The translations under genes and the position numbers were made by a program. From Clostridia bacterium (GTDB taxonomy: Bacteria; Bacillota; Clostridia; Oscillospirales; CAG-272): a stretch of DNA of 64,000 bases. A model generated the notes under the pieces. That model saw nothing but the letters and a program-made list of their open reading frames with translations. It did not search any database and had not been told where the DNA came from. Location: positions 1 to 64,000 of the forward strand of contig JAGBEE010000020.1 in NCBI GenBank assembly GCA_017937135.1, in the 5' to 3' direction. Below, one piece after another: positions 44,563 through 56,224 of this stretch (position 1 is its first letter; each line of letters starts with the position of its first letter).

Positions 44563-45075
44563 ATGATTAATGCATATCGTTCAATAAGTTTATTTCTCAT
44601 CATAGTAATATTAGTAGGTTTACTAATGTCTTGTTCTGCAGATACAATTTACTCTAATTACGAGCCAAATGAATTAAATAATGGGGTAGTAAAATTAGAA
44701 GGCGATACTATAATTTCCAAAAATGTTGAAGTTTTTTATGATGAAGAAACCAACAAGGAATATGCAACTATTCCTGTTGGTGAGCTTTTGGAACAACTGG
44801 GCATTCAAATTAATTGGAAAGATGCATATTTATTGGAAATAGTATTTAATGCTAATAAATGGGTGTTAAACACGAAAGACTTCGTCTTGACTAACGACAA
44901 TGAAGAAAAGATTTATATTAATGATTTAGGTGGAGGAAAGCAACACTTTTATATTAAACCTAAACAAATGATTTTGAATCACATTTCAATTAACGCATTG
45001 TTAATTGAAATTGGTAAACCTTGTTATTTTGAAATTAATTGTGATGAAAAGGTAGTTAATTTGATTGAAAAATGA
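44563..45075 (+). CDS. Small lipoprotein with copper-amine-oxidase-N-like (stalk) module
   Basis: The 170-residue protein has a lipoprotein signal with lipobox GLLMSC (Cys about 25). Its domain has TIPVGELLEQLGIQINWKDAYLLEIVFNANKWVLN, the recurrent pattern of copper-amine-oxidase N-terminal-like stalk repeats. Such lipoproteins are seen in Clostridia on the cell surface and, as I recall, near RHS or other polymorphic toxins. AAGGAG precedes the ATG. Exposed outside the membrane; partner unknown. Confidence 0.65.
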   Translation: MINAYRSISLFLIIVILVGLLMSCSADTIYSNYEPNELNNGVVKLEGDTIISKNVEVFYDEETNKEYATIPVGELLEQLGIQINWKDAYLLEIVFNANKWVLNTKDFVLTNDNEEKIYINDLGGGKQHFYIKPKQMILNHISINALLIEIGKPCYFEINCDEKVVNLIEK

Positions 45076-45122
45076 AGGCAGTGAATACAGGGGACGAGAA
45101 ATTATCTCTAAGTGAGGTAAAT

Positions 45123-45701
45123 ATGGATTATTATAGATTTTATGATACTGATTTGTATGGTATAGAAGAATATGATATAATAGGTGAAGAATATCGAAGG
45201 TTAATAGAAACCTGTTGCAAATACTCAACTGTTTTAGCTTTATCAATGGTAAATTTTGGTGAAGAAATAATACATTTTGATGAGTTAGATAAATTTAAAA
45301 TAAGGTCTGTACGTCATATAATTAAAATAAACAGAGCGGAGGTTTTAAATAAAGAAATCGTTTATTATAGAGTGTGCCCAGAGCTTTGCAAGATTCTTGT
45401 TAATTATGTGGATAGTATTTTCAAATGGGTACATACAAGTGAATTTTCAAACCCAGAGGATTTAACATTTTTTAGAGAGGATGGCACTGTATTTTTTAGC
45501 TCGTGCATTCATGAGGGTGTATTAACACTATGTCCCCAAAACGAAGATGTATCTGAAATATTAAAGAATCCCCTATGGATAAATTCTAAAAACGATGAAA
45601 GGTGGAAAACATTTGGCTACGTCGAAACATCAATTGATGAAACTGATTTTTTAGAGGAAATGACGTTTGGAAAGAGCAGGGACGAGGACTGTCTTAAATG
45701 A
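45123..45701 (+). CDS. Uncharacterised protein, possible immunity protein
   Basis: A 192-residue soluble acidic protein. The middle has NPEDLTFFREDGTVFFSSCIHEGVLTLCP, a pattern I associate with small proteins beside polymorphic toxins, but I cannot name a family. I use the ATG at 45123, which follows GTGAGG; an ATG at 45072 overlaps the lipoprotein stop but has no ribosome site. The RHS-like scrap begins right after its stop codon, which suggests that toxin modules once adjoined it. Confidence 0.55.
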   Translation: MDYYRFYDTDLYGIEEYDIIGEEYRRLIETCCKYSTVLALSMVNFGEEIIHFDELDKFKIRSVRHIIKINRAEVLNKEIVYYRVCPELCKILVNYVDSIFKWVHTSEFSNPEDLTFFREDGTVFFSSCIHEGVLTLCPQNEDVSEILKNPLWINSKNDERWKTFGYVETSIDETDFLEEMTFGKSRDEDCLK

Positions 45702-45809
45702 TTTCAGCTAACCGACCCCACTAACCAACGACGGTATAGGCACCCCCTGTCCTACTACAACGGACAAAGCTATATCTTTACATGGCAAGAGGGGATAATA
45801 AATTTGTAA
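45702..45809 (+). pseudogene. Remnant of an RHS-repeat (polymorphic toxin) gene
   Basis: The stretch is more GC-rich than its surroundings. One frame (45747-45809) reads LSYYNGQSYIFTWQEG before a stop, and the frame just upstream (45730-45747) reads DGIGTP. Restoring one missing base joins them into a DGIGNPLSYYNG...FTWQ-like sequence, the form of clostridial RHS/YD repeats. Too short and frameshifted to be functional. The match is from memory of the family, not a search. Confidence 0.5.
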
Positions 45810-45816
45810 TGATTAT

Positions 45817-45846
45817 AAAAAGAGGTTTGTTTGCAAGCCTCTTTTT
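45817..45846 (+). terminator. Intrinsic terminator after the accessory segment
   Basis: AAAAAGAGG (45817-45825) pairs with CCTCTTTTT (45838-45846), with an inner TTG/CAA. It insulates the ATP synthase operon. Confidence 0.88.
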
Positions 45847-45876
45847 GTTAATAAAAAGTAAAAAATTAAAAATTAC

Positions 45877-45905
45877 TTGATACTATAAAATATACGTGAT
45901 ATAAT
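45877..45905 (+). promoter_or_regulatory. SigmaA promoter of the ATP synthase operon
   Basis: TTGATA (45877-45882) and TATAAT (45900-45905) with a 17-base spacer, 35 bases before the first start codon. Confidence 0.8.
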
Positions 45906-45940
45906 AAATATAGTTTATTAATGAAGGAGGTTGGTAATTT

Positions 45941-46323
45941 TTGAGAAAAATTGACCCTGTTGTAATTAAAGAAACAACGTATGTTGCAATATGGACAATA
46001 ATATTAAGTGTCATAATGCAGGCTGTGTTTCTTATAATTCAAAAATGGGATTATACGGTGCTTCTTGGCAATATATTAAGTGGCGTTGTGGCAGTTTTAA
46101 ATTTCTTTTTATTAGGACTTACCGTTCAATTTTCTGTCGGAAAAGATGAGAAGGATATAAAGAATTATGCAAAGCTTTCACAAATGTTAAGACTTCTTTT
46201 GATAGCTGTCGTATTATGTGTTGGTGTTTTGCTCGATTGCTTTAATACCTGGACTGTTATTATCCCTGTAATTTTCCCCAGAATTGCTTTACTTTTCCGT
46301 CCATTATTTTGGAGGAATAAGCA

Positions 46324-46327
<4 letters not shown>
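45941..46327 (+). CDS. ATP synthase subunit I-like membrane protein (AtpI-type)
   Basis: The 128-residue protein has four membrane segments (about 15-33, 40-60, 82-98 and 102-120), the layout of AtpI/subunit I proteins that assist c-ring assembly. Its start is TTG, with AAGGAGG upstream. It is first in the operon and overlaps atpB by 4 bases, the normal AtpI slot. Sequence conservation of this family is weak, so the call leans on position. Confidence 0.78.
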
Positions 46328-47548
<1,221 letters not shown>

Positions 47549-47562
47549 TTGGAGAGAATTAA

Positions 47563-48063
47563 ATGCAAACACTAGAGATTATTTCTATAAATCTTTGGTC
47601 GATACTGATTTCACTCGCAAACCTTGTAATTTTATTTTTAATCGTAAAAAAGTTTCTTTATAAGCCAGTAAAAAAAGTTCTTGCAGAGAGAAAAAGCGAA
47701 ATTGATAATAAATATCAAGAGGCAGAAGATGCAAAGCTAAGCGCTCAAAAGGACAAGGAAGACTGGGAAAACAAGATGCAAAGCGCTAATCAACAGGCAA
47801 ATGACATTATCAAAAATGCAGAAAAGAGTGCCGAGGTTAGAAAGGATGCAATTATAGAGGATGCTAATGAAAAAGCAAAAACGATAATTCGTCGCGCCGA
47901 AAACGAAGCCGAGCTCGAAAAGCAAAAGGCAAAGGAAAGCATCAAAAAGGAAATTACAGACGTATCTACAGCTTTAGCAGAAAAAATGCTTGAACGCGAG
48001 ATTAAAGAAGAGGATCACAAGGCACTTATTGACACCTTTTTAAATGAAGTGGGTGATGAGTAA
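47563..48063 (+). CDS. atpF: F-type ATP synthase subunit b
   Basis: Peripheral stalk. The 166-residue protein has one N-terminal membrane helix (about 11-30) and a long charged coiled-coil (about 35-150) rich in lysine, glutamate and alanine. GGAGAG precedes the ATG. Its stop overlaps atpH by one base. Confidence 0.95.
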   Translation: MQTLEIISINLWSILISLANLVILFLIVKKFLYKPVKKVLAERKSEIDNKYQEAEDAKLSAQKDKEDWENKMQSANQQANDIIKNAEKSAEVRKDAIIEDANEKAKTIIRRAENEAELEKQKAKESIKKEITDVSTALAEKMLEREIKEEDHKALIDTFLNEVGDE

Positions 48064-48590
48064 TGGAAAAGCATAAGGGATATGCAAGCGCATTATTTTC
48101 GTTATCCATTGAAAAATCAAATTTAGATAACATAGCAAATGAAATTAAGATAATTGATGATATTTTTAGCTCTAATCCAGATTATGCTGTGTTAATTTCT
48201 TCTCCAGGAGTATCTAAAAAGGAAAGAGTTGAGCTTTTAAAAGCAGCAATTAAGGACAATTTCTCAGATGAAATTACATCATTTTTAGTATTGCTATGTG
48301 AAAAGGGAGAAATATGTGAGTTTTCTCAGTGCGCAGAAGAATTTTATAAGCTTTATAGAGAAGCTAAAAAGCTTTCAGTTGCATATATAACAAGTGCAAT
48401 TGAATTAACCGAAAATGAAAAAGAACGCATAAAGAAGCGCTTAGAGGCAAAAACCGGCAAAGAGCTTACGCTTGAATGTAAGGTTGACAAAAGTATTTTA
48501 GGTGGAATTATCGCACAAATCGACGGTAAAATCTACGATGGTAGCCTTAAGCACAAGCTTAGCGATATAAAGAAGGTGATAGAGCAATGA
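48063..48590 (+). CDS. atpH: F-type ATP synthase subunit delta
   Basis: Links the stalk to the top of F1. The 175-residue protein has the N-terminal helical bundle ([22 protein letters not shown]) and the conserved C-terminal [33 protein letters not shown]. Overlaps atpF and atpA by 1 and 4 bases. Confidence 0.95.
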   Translation: MEKHKGYASALFSLSIEKSNLDNIANEIKIIDDIFSSNPDYAVLISSPGVSKKERVELLKAAIKDNFSDEITSFLVLLCEKGEICEFSQCAEEFYKLYREAKKLSVAYITSAIELTENEKERIKKRLEAKTGKELTLECKVDKSILGGIIAQIDGKIYDGSLKHKLSDIKKVIEQ

Positions 48591-50080
48591 ACGCCAAAAC
48601 CGAAGAAATCAGTAATATAATTAAACAACAAATAAAAGAATATCAGTCAAGAATTGAAATGACTGAAACAGGTACTGTAATTCTTGTTGGTGACGGTATA
48701 GCAAGAGTATATGGCTTGCGTGAATGTATGGCAAGCGAGCTTTTGGAGTTCGAGGACGGCAGCTTTGGGCTTGCACAAAACTTAGAGGAAGAAACCGTTT
48801 CTGTTGCTATTCTTTCTAATAATTATGATATCCGTGAGGGAACAACTGTTAAAAGAACAGGTAATGTATTGTCAGTTCCAGTTGGCGAATCACTTCTTGG
48901 TAGAGTTGTTGATGCTCTTGGTAATCCAATTGATGGTAAAGGACCGACTAACTGCACAGAAACACGTCCAGCAGAAAGAGAAGCACACGGAATAATTGAG
49001 AGAAAAAGCGTATCAGTGCCGCTACAAACAGGTATAAAAGCAATTGATAGTATGATTCCAATTGGACGAGGTCAGCGTGAGCTTATAATTGGTGACCGTC
49101 AGACTGGTAAAACCGAAATTGCAATTGATACTATTATAAATCAAAAGGATACAGGTGTAATTTGTATCTATGTAGCAATAGGTCAAAAGAATTCATCAGT
49201 TGTCCGCTTAGCTAACGAGCTTAGCGCAAATGGTGCTATGGATAATACAATTATCGTTTCAGCATCTGCATCAGAAAGTGCACCTTTACAGTATATTGCG
49301 CCTTATTCTGGCTGTGCTATGGCAGAATATTTCTGTGAGCAAGGTAAGGATGTCCTTATAATTTATGATGATTTATCAAAGCACGCAGTTGCATATCGTG
49401 CACTCTCATTGTTAATTCGTCGTCCCCCAGGACGAGAGGCATACCCTGGAGATGTATTCTACCTTCATTCACGTCTTTTGGAGCGCGCTGCATGCTTAGC
49501 TCCCGAATATGGTGGAGGCTCAATAACCGCGCTTCCAATTATAGAAACACAGGCAGGAGATGTATCTGCATATATTCCTACAAACGTTATTTCAATAACA
49601 GACGGACAGATATTTTTGGAAACAGAGCTATTTCACGCAGGTGTTATGCCGGCTATTAATCCAGGAATTTCAGTTAGCCGTGTTGGTGGTAGCGCACAGC
49701 TTAAAGCAATGAAAAAGGTGTCTGGTGAGCTAAAGCTACTATATTCGCAATACAGAGAGCTTCAGTCGTTTGCACAATTTGGAAGTGACTTAGATGCTGA
49801 TACAAAGGCTCGTTTGGCTCTTGGTGAGCGTATTGTAGAGGTATTAAAGCAGGATAGAAATAATCCAGTACCAGTTGGTTGCCAGGTTGTTATTGTTTAT
49901 GCTGTAACACATGGATATTTAGATAATGTTCCTGTAAACAAGGTTAAGGAATATGAAAAGAGCTTATATGAATTACTTCAAAGAAAATATTCTCATCTTT
50001 TAAAGCGCTTTGAAGAGGGTTATTACGATGATAGCGATATAGCAGTAATGGAAGCTGCACTAAAAGAGCTTGAGGTATAA
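48587..50080 (+). CDS. atpA: F-type ATP synthase subunit alpha
   Basis: Non-catalytic nucleotide-binding subunit of F1. The 497-residue protein has the beta-barrel ([16 protein letters not shown]), the P-loop [20 protein letters not shown] and the conserved [30 protein letters not shown] segment. Length is normal and the frame is intact, in contrast to atpD. Confidence 0.97.
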   Translation: MNAKTEEISNIIKQQIKEYQSRIEMTETGTVILVGDGIARVYGLRECMASELLEFEDGSFGLAQNLEEETVSVAILSNNYDIREGTTVKRTGNVLSVPVGESLLGRVVDALGNPIDGKGPTNCTETRPAEREAHGIIERKSVSVPLQTGIKAIDSMIPIGRGQRELIIGDRQTGKTEIAIDTIINQKDTGVICIYVAIGQKNSSVVRLANELSANGAMDNTIIVSASASESAPLQYIAPYSGCAMAEYFCEQGKDVLIIYDDLSKHAVAYRALSLLIRRPPGREAYPGDVFYLHSRLLERAACLAPEYGGGSITALPIIETQAGDVSAYIPTNVISITDGQIFLETELFHAGVMPAINPGISVSRVGGSAQLKAMKKVSGELKLLYSQYRELQSFAQFGSDLDADTKARLALGERIVEVLKQDRNNPVPVGCQVVIVYAVTHGYLDNVPVNKVKEYEKSLYELLQRKYSHLLKRFEEGYYDDSDIAVMEAALKELEV

Positions 50081-50085
50081 TTTGT

Positions 50086-50886
50086 ATGGGTCAAAATATT
50101 AAAGCCTTACGAAACAGAATAAAAAGTGTTGATTCGACCTTGCATTTAACAAAAGCAATGGGGCTTGTTGCGTCCTCTAAAATTAAGAGAGCTAACGAAG
50201 CGATGCTTAAGGGACGTTCATATAAAGAGGCACTTCAAAAAACTATTAATTTACTTTCAAATTCTACAGAATGTCAAAAAAGTCCTTATTTACAGGACAG
50301 AGGAGATAAGCGTACAAGAATTATTGTAATAGCAGGCGACAGAGGTATGGCTGGTGGCTATAACGCCAACATTTTCCGTCTTATGAGGAATTATGAGGGA
50401 GCTGAGGTGATAGCGCTTGGCAAAAGAGCATGCGATAGATATTCAAAGCCATTTAAGTCTTCCGAACACTTTACTTCAATAGATGCATATAATATTGCTC
50501 TTTCGCAATGTGGCGACTTTTTAAAAGGAAATTTTGATAAGCTTCTTGTTGTAAGCACAGAATATGTTTCTGTAATGTCACAAGAGCCTATGGTAACTCA
50601 GCTACTACCAATACAGAAGGGTGAAAAGGTTAAATCTAATACGATTTTTGAGCCTGATGAATTATCTATTCTTAATTTAGTTGTAGTTGAATATGTTGCA
50701 GGCGTATTAACTGCGCTTGTAAGAGAAAGCTTTGCGTGCGAGGTAACAGCACGACGCTCAGCAATGGATTCTGCTGGCAAAAATGCAACAGAGATGATAG
50801 AGGAGCTTCAGCTTTCATATAATCGCGCAAGACAAAGCGCAATAACTCAAGAAATTACAGAAATTGTTGCCGGTAGTGGTAATTAA
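50086..50886 (+). CDS. atpG: F-type ATP synthase subunit gamma
   Basis: Central rotor shaft. The 266-residue protein has the N-terminal helix NIKALRNRIKSVDSTLHLTKAMGLVASSKI, the AGDRGMAGGYNANIFR region and a C-terminal helix with ARRSAMDSAGKNATEMIEELQLSYNRARQSAITQEITEIV. At the short end of the family (typically about 285). Confidence 0.96.
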   Translation: MGQNIKALRNRIKSVDSTLHLTKAMGLVASSKIKRANEAMLKGRSYKEALQKTINLLSNSTECQKSPYLQDRGDKRTRIIVIAGDRGMAGGYNANIFRLMRNYEGAEVIALGKRACDRYSKPFKSSEHFTSIDAYNIALSQCGDFLKGNFDKLLVVSTEYVSVMSQEPMVTQLLPIQKGEKVKSNTIFEPDELSILNLVVVEYVAGVLTALVRESFACEVTARRSAMDSAGKNATEMIEELQLSYNRARQSAITQEITEIVAGSGN

Positions 50887-52295
<1,409 letters not shown>

Positions 52296-52296
<1 letters not shown>

Positions 52297-52559
52297 TGAA
52301 AGAATATTCACTTACAATATCCTCGCCCGACGGAAACTATTTTCAAGGAAATGTTGTAGCTTTATATGTAAGAGGAACAGAGGGTGAACTTGCAGTGCTT
52401 GCAGGACATGTTCCATTTGTTACAGCAATAGTACCCTGTAAGGTTAGGTTTGAATTTCTTGACTGTACCGAAAGGGTAGGTCAAACACAAGGTGGAATTT
52501 TAAGCGTTGACAAGGATAGTGTTACTTTACTATCAAGCTCGTTTGAATGGATAGAATAA
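52296..52559 (+). CDS. atpC: F-type ATP synthase subunit epsilon, short form
   Basis: The 87-residue protein contains only the N-terminal beta-sandwich (LTISSPDGNYFQGNVVALYVRGTEGELAVLAGHVPFVTAI) and stops at SSSFEWIE. Typical bacterial epsilon subunits have 130-140 residues, with a C-terminal two-helix domain that inhibits ATP hydrolysis; that domain is missing. No second frame with the missing helices follows before the terminator, so this looks like a true short form. It overlaps the atpD stop by one base. Confidence 0.93.
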
Positions 52560-52562
52560 AAT

Positions 52563-52598
52563 AAAACGGTATAGCGTATTTTGCTATACCGTTTTGAT
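52563..52598. terminator. Bidirectional terminator after the ATP synthase operon
   Basis: AAAACGGTATAGC (52563-52575) pairs with GCTATACCGTTTT (52583-52595), a 13-bp stem with A and T tracts either side. It serves atpC and the converging membrane protein gene. Confidence 0.92.
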
Positions 52599-52599
52599 T

Positions 52600-53211
52600 T
52601 TATTTAAATTGACTTGTGTATTTCTTTTTATTGTTTTCGTTTATTTCTTTGTGCTTTTTAATGAAGAAATATATCAACGCGCATATAATATATGCTATAG
52701 AGTAAATACCAACAACAATAATAATTGCGTTGCCACTACCATAACCAGCGATAGTAAGTACAACAAGAGAATAGAAAATGCCAAAAACAAAGAAATAAAT
52801 AAGGGCATGTAAGAAATAATTCTTAAATTTCATAATATGTCTTAAAAGAGAAATTAAAAATGAAAACGCAAAAATAAGAAGAATAGTGTATATAGTCCAT
52901 ATTTTACCAATAAATGAACCTATAATATTTATACCCAAAAATTCAATTGCGTATAAAAATGTGGCAAATGAAAGCAAATCAATTGTGTGATTTAGCTTAT
53001 TAGATTTCTTCTTTATTAAAACAACTATAGCGCCTGCTATAAAACATACCAAAAAAACTATTAAATTTGCCCAAACTACTAAAAGCTCATGCAAGCCGTC
53101 GCTTAAAAACATGAAAAAAGTGAGCAAATTTAAAAAGAGAGAAGCAACAAGAAAATATAAACAGGTATATTTTATTAGTGGAATAAAAATGGATAATTTT
53201 TTAGTGCTCAT
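52600..53211 (-). CDS. Uncharacterised six-helix membrane protein
   Basis: A 203-residue protein with six predicted membrane segments (about 12-34, 42-62, 77-97, 100-120, 130-150 and 158-182), a basic N-terminus and a lysine- and asparagine-rich hydrophilic tail. I recognise no family motif. GAGGTGAAAG precedes the ATG. It is a single gene between two converging or diverging units, so context gives no hint of function. Confidence 0.7.
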   Translation of the reverse strand: MSTKKLSIFIPLIKYTCLYFLVASLFLNLLTFFMFLSDGLHELLVVWANLIVFLVCFIAGAIVVLIKKKSNKLNHTIDLLSFATFLYAIEFLGINIIGSFIGKIWTIYTILLIFAFSFLISLLRHIMKFKNYFLHALIYFFVFGIFYSLVVLTIAGYGSGNAIIIVVGIYSIAYIICALIYFFIKKHKEINENNKKKYTSQFK

Positions 53212-53318
53212 CTTTCACCTCAAATGTAATCTACTTAATTAAGATACCATAAAGTGTAAATATTTTCAAGTGCTTTTATTAAAAAGATAAAATATGCATA
53301 AAAAATGAATATTTTCAC

Positions 53319-53347
53319 TTGACTTTAAAGTGAAAAGAATATATAAT
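53319..53347 (+). promoter_or_regulatory. SigmaA promoter of the nusB operon
   Basis: TTGACT (53319-53324) and TATAAT (53342-53347) with a 17-base spacer. A second TATAAT-like element lies about 10 bases further on. Confidence 0.75.
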
Positions 53348-53381
53348 TAAAATATAATATATTTTATAAGGAAAAACGACA

Positions 53382-53795
53382 ATGCTTGGTAAAAGAAAAG
53401 TAAGAAAATATGTATTTGAGCTTCTTTTTGGATATGAGTTCAATAAAGAAGAAAGCGCAATTGATTATTATACAAGAGCCTATGATAATTTTTCTTGTCA
53501 AGATGATGAGGAAGAAAGCGTAAAAAATGAATTTATAGCAATATGCGACAATATAGAAATGATAGATGAAATTATTACCAATCACTTAAATGGTTGGAAA
53601 ATTACTCGTCTTTCTAAGGTAACTCTTTCCATTTTAAGAGTTAGCGTATATGAAATGGCTTATTTAAAGCTTGCTCCTGCAATTTCAATAAATGAAGCAG
53701 TTGAATTTGCAAAGGAATTTGCAGAGGATGGTGCAGCAGCGTATATAAATGGTGTATTAAATAATGCTAAAAAAAGTATTAACAAAGATGAATAA
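53382..53795 (+). CDS. nusB: Transcription antitermination factor NusB
   Basis: Binds boxA RNA with NusE to prevent premature termination in rRNA operons. The 137-residue protein has the NusB pattern: RKYVFELLFGYEF at the N-terminus, LSKVTLSILRVSVYEMAYLK and the late ISINEAVEFAKEFAEDGAAAYINGVLNN. Its 3' end overlaps the next gene by 8 bases. Confidence 0.94.
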   Translation: MLGKRKVRKYVFELLFGYEFNKEESAIDYYTRAYDNFSCQDDEEESVKNEFIAICDNIEMIDEIITNHLNGWKITRLSKVTLSILRVSVYEMAYLKLAPAISINEAVEFAKEFAEDGAAAYINGVLNNAKKSINKDE

Positions 53796-54726
53796 AAGGG
53801 TATTTATTGGAATAGATACAAGCAATTATACTACGTCCTGTGCCGTATGTGATGAAGCCGGAGTAATTCTTGAAAATTTTAAAGAGCTACTTCCTGTAAA
53901 GGAAGGCGAAAACGGTCTTAGGCAAAGTGACGCAGTATTTGCTCATGTAAAGAACTTTGAAAAAATAGCATCTTATATTAGAGAAAAGCACGCAGATTAT
54001 GAAATTGTAGCAATTGGGTATTCAGCATATCCAAGGGATATTGAGGGTTCATATATGCCGTGCTTTCTTGTCGGTAAAGCAGTTTGCGAAATGATTAGTG
54101 CATTGTATTCTATACCCGTATATCATTTTTCACATCAGAGTGGACATATAAGAGCTGCTATATATTCAAGTGGCGCTAATATAGAAAGCGATTTTATTGC
54201 TTTTCACGTTTCAGGTGGAACAACTGAAATATTATATGTAAAGCCGACAAATAACAAGTTTAACATTGAAATTATCGGTGGTAGCGTTGACCTTCATGCA
54301 GGGCAGGCGATTGATAGAATCGGTGTAAAAATGGGTCTAAAATTCCCTTGTGGAAAGCAAATAGAGGAGCTTGCAGGTAAAAATACATCAAAAATTTCTT
54401 CTTACAATGTTTGCGTTAAGGAATTTGAATGTAACTTGTCTGGACTTGAGAATTTAAGCATAAATTTATACCAAAAAACCAACGATGTTAGCTTAACAAG
54501 CGCATTCGTGCTTGATTTTATTGGTAAAACACTCGAAAAATTAACTCTAAATTTAAGAAAAAAGTACCTAAATATAAAGATTATATATGCTGGCGGTGTA
54601 ATGAGTAATAAAATTATTCAAAATCGCTTAAAGAATAAATTTGATAATGTATATTTTGCAGAGCCAGTGTATAGCTCTGATAATGCAGCAGGAATTGCAT
54701 TATTAACCAAAGAAAACCACAAATAA
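53788..54726 (+). CDS. TsaD/Kae1-like protein (ASKHA superfamily paralog)
   Basis: The 312-residue protein has the ASKHA nucleotide-binding layout: FIGIDTSNYTTSCAV at the N-terminus, HVSGGTTEIL and a late SSDNAAGIAL. The metal-binding HxxxH is present as H116-x3-H120 (HQSGH). True TsaD, which makes t6A37 in tRNA, normally has HxEGH and other conserved blocks that differ here. I read this as the second TsaD-like paralog found beside nusB/xseA in Clostridia, function unproven. I use the ATG at 53788 inside the nusB end. Confidence 0.75.
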   Translation: MNKRVFIGIDTSNYTTSCAVCDEAGVILENFKELLPVKEGENGLRQSDAVFAHVKNFEKIASYIREKHADYEIVAIGYSAYPRDIEGSYMPCFLVGKAVCEMISALYSIPVYHFSHQSGHIRAAIYSSGANIESDFIAFHVSGGTTEILYVKPTNNKFNIEIIGGSVDLHAGQAIDRIGVKMGLKFPCGKQIEELAGKNTSKISSYNVCVKEFECNLSGLENLSINLYQKTNDVSLTSAFVLDFIGKTLEKLTLNLRKKYLNIKIIYAGGVMSNKIIQNRLKNKFDNVYFAEPVYSSDNAAGIALLTKENHK

Positions 54727-54747
54727 AGCATTTGAAAGGGGGATTAT

Positions 54748-55992
54748 ATGCAATTTAGCTTTGATGAAAATGGAAATGAAATTCTTCCAGAACCCAAAAG
54801 CGTAAGCGAAATAAACGACTATATAAAATCCCTCATTGAAGAAGAGATGCTTTTACAGGATATTTATGTAAAGGGTGAAATATCTAACTTCAAAAAGCAT
54901 ATATCATCAGGACATTTTTATTTTACCTTGAAGGATGAAAAAAGCGAAATAAGAGCAATAATGTTTCGAGCATACTCGCAAAGGGTAAGATTTAAAATAG
55001 AAAATGGAATGAAGGTTGTTGTTCACGCAAGAGTAGGTGTATATCAACAAGGAGGTTCATATCAGCTATATGTCGATACAATTATACCAGATGGTATTGG
55101 GGAGCTTCACTTGGCATATGAACAGCTAAAAGCTAAGTTAGCAGGTGAAGGCTTGTTTGAAGAGGAGAATAAAAAGCCACTTCCAAGATTTCCGAAGAGA
55201 ATAGGAATAATTACCTCAGCAACAGGTGCAGCAGTAAGAGACATTATAAATGTTTCAATAAGAAGATATCCCTTGGCTGAGCTTGTTTTGTTTCCCGCTC
55301 TCGTTCAGGGAGAGGGCTCCTCAAGCGAGCTTATAAGAGCACTTGAATATTTTAATATCGAAAAATGTGTTGACGTCATTATTATTGGACGTGGTGGAGG
55401 CTCAATTGAAGACCTTTGGTCGTTCAATGACGAAATGCTTGCACGAACGATATTTATGTCAAAAATACCTGTCATTTCAGCTGTGGGACACGAAACTGAC
55501 TTTACAATTTGCGACTTTGTAGCTGATAAAAGAGCGCCTACACCATCAGCAGCGGCTGAATTGGCAACACCAGATATTAATGAATTAAAAAGCACGTTAA
55601 ATTCCTTCGCTCAACGTGCAATTAATGCTTTTTCAAACACAATTAATATGTATAAGGATATTCTTAGTGGAATAGAGGATTCTAAAGTGTTTAAAAAACC
55701 ACTTTCAATGCTTGACACACCAAGAATGCACTTAGATGCACTTAGTGATAAAATTAGCTTTTCTTTTGAAAAAAATCTTTCTGACAAGAAAAACAAATTT
55801 TCAAATATAAACGGAAGGCTTGTAGCACTAAACCCAATGGCGATATTATCTCGTGGCTATGGCGCACTTTTTAATAGTAACAATGAGATTGTAAATAGTA
55901 TAGATAAAATAAATATCGATGATAAAATAAAAATTAATCTTTCTGATGGCAGTATAAATGCTGTCGTTATGTCTAAGGAAAGGGGAAAATAA
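54748..55992 (+). CDS. xseA: Exodeoxyribonuclease VII large subunit
   Basis: Catalytic subunit of the ssDNA-specific nuclease. The 414-residue protein has the N-terminal OB-fold (VKGEISNFKKHISSGHFYFTLKDEKSEIRAIMF), the catalytic core with PKRIGIITSATGAAVRDI and IIIGRGGGSIEDLWSFNDE, then DKRAPTPSAAAELATPD and a helical tail. AAGGGGG precedes the ATG. Directly followed by xseB. Confidence 0.97.
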   Translation: MQFSFDENGNEILPEPKSVSEINDYIKSLIEEEMLLQDIYVKGEISNFKKHISSGHFYFTLKDEKSEIRAIMFRAYSQRVRFKIENGMKVVVHARVGVYQQGGSYQLYVDTIIPDGIGELHLAYEQLKAKLAGEGLFEEENKKPLPRFPKRIGIITSATGAAVRDIINVSIRRYPLAELVLFPALVQGEGSSSELIRALEYFNIEKCVDVIIIGRGGGSIEDLWSFNDEMLARTIFMSKIPVISAVGHETDFTICDFVADKRAPTPSAAAELATPDINELKSTLNSFAQRAINAFSNTINMYKDILSGIEDSKVFKKPLSMLDTPRMHLDALSDKISFSFEKNLSDKKNKFSNINGRLVALNPMAILSRGYGALFNSNNEIVNSIDKINIDDKIKINLSDGSINAVVMSKERGK

Positions 55993-55993
55993 A

Positions 55994-56224
55994 GTGGCAA
56001 AAAAGGAAATGTCCTTTGAAAATGCAATTCAAAGGCTTGAAGAAATTGTAGATTTACTTGAAAGTGGCGAGCATCCACTTGAAAAATCTCTTGAGCTTTA
56101 TGAAGAGGGCGTCAAGCTTGTAAAATTGTGTAACGGAAAAATTGAAAAGGTAGAAAAATCCGTTAAAATACTTATGAATATCGATGGAGAACTACAAGAA
56201 AGGGATTTTGAACCCAATGAGTAA
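55994..56224 (+). CDS. xseB: Exodeoxyribonuclease VII small subunit
   Basis: The 76-residue protein has the family signature SFENAIQRLEEIVDLLESGEHPLEKSLELYEEGVKLVKLC. I start at the GTG at 55994, one base after the xseA stop, with AAAGGGG upstream. It overlaps the 5' end of the prenyl synthase gene. Confidence 0.95.
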   Translation: MAKKEMSFENAIQRLEEIVDLLESGEHPLEKSLELYEEGVKLVKLCNGKIEKVEKSVKILMNIDGELQERDFEPNE

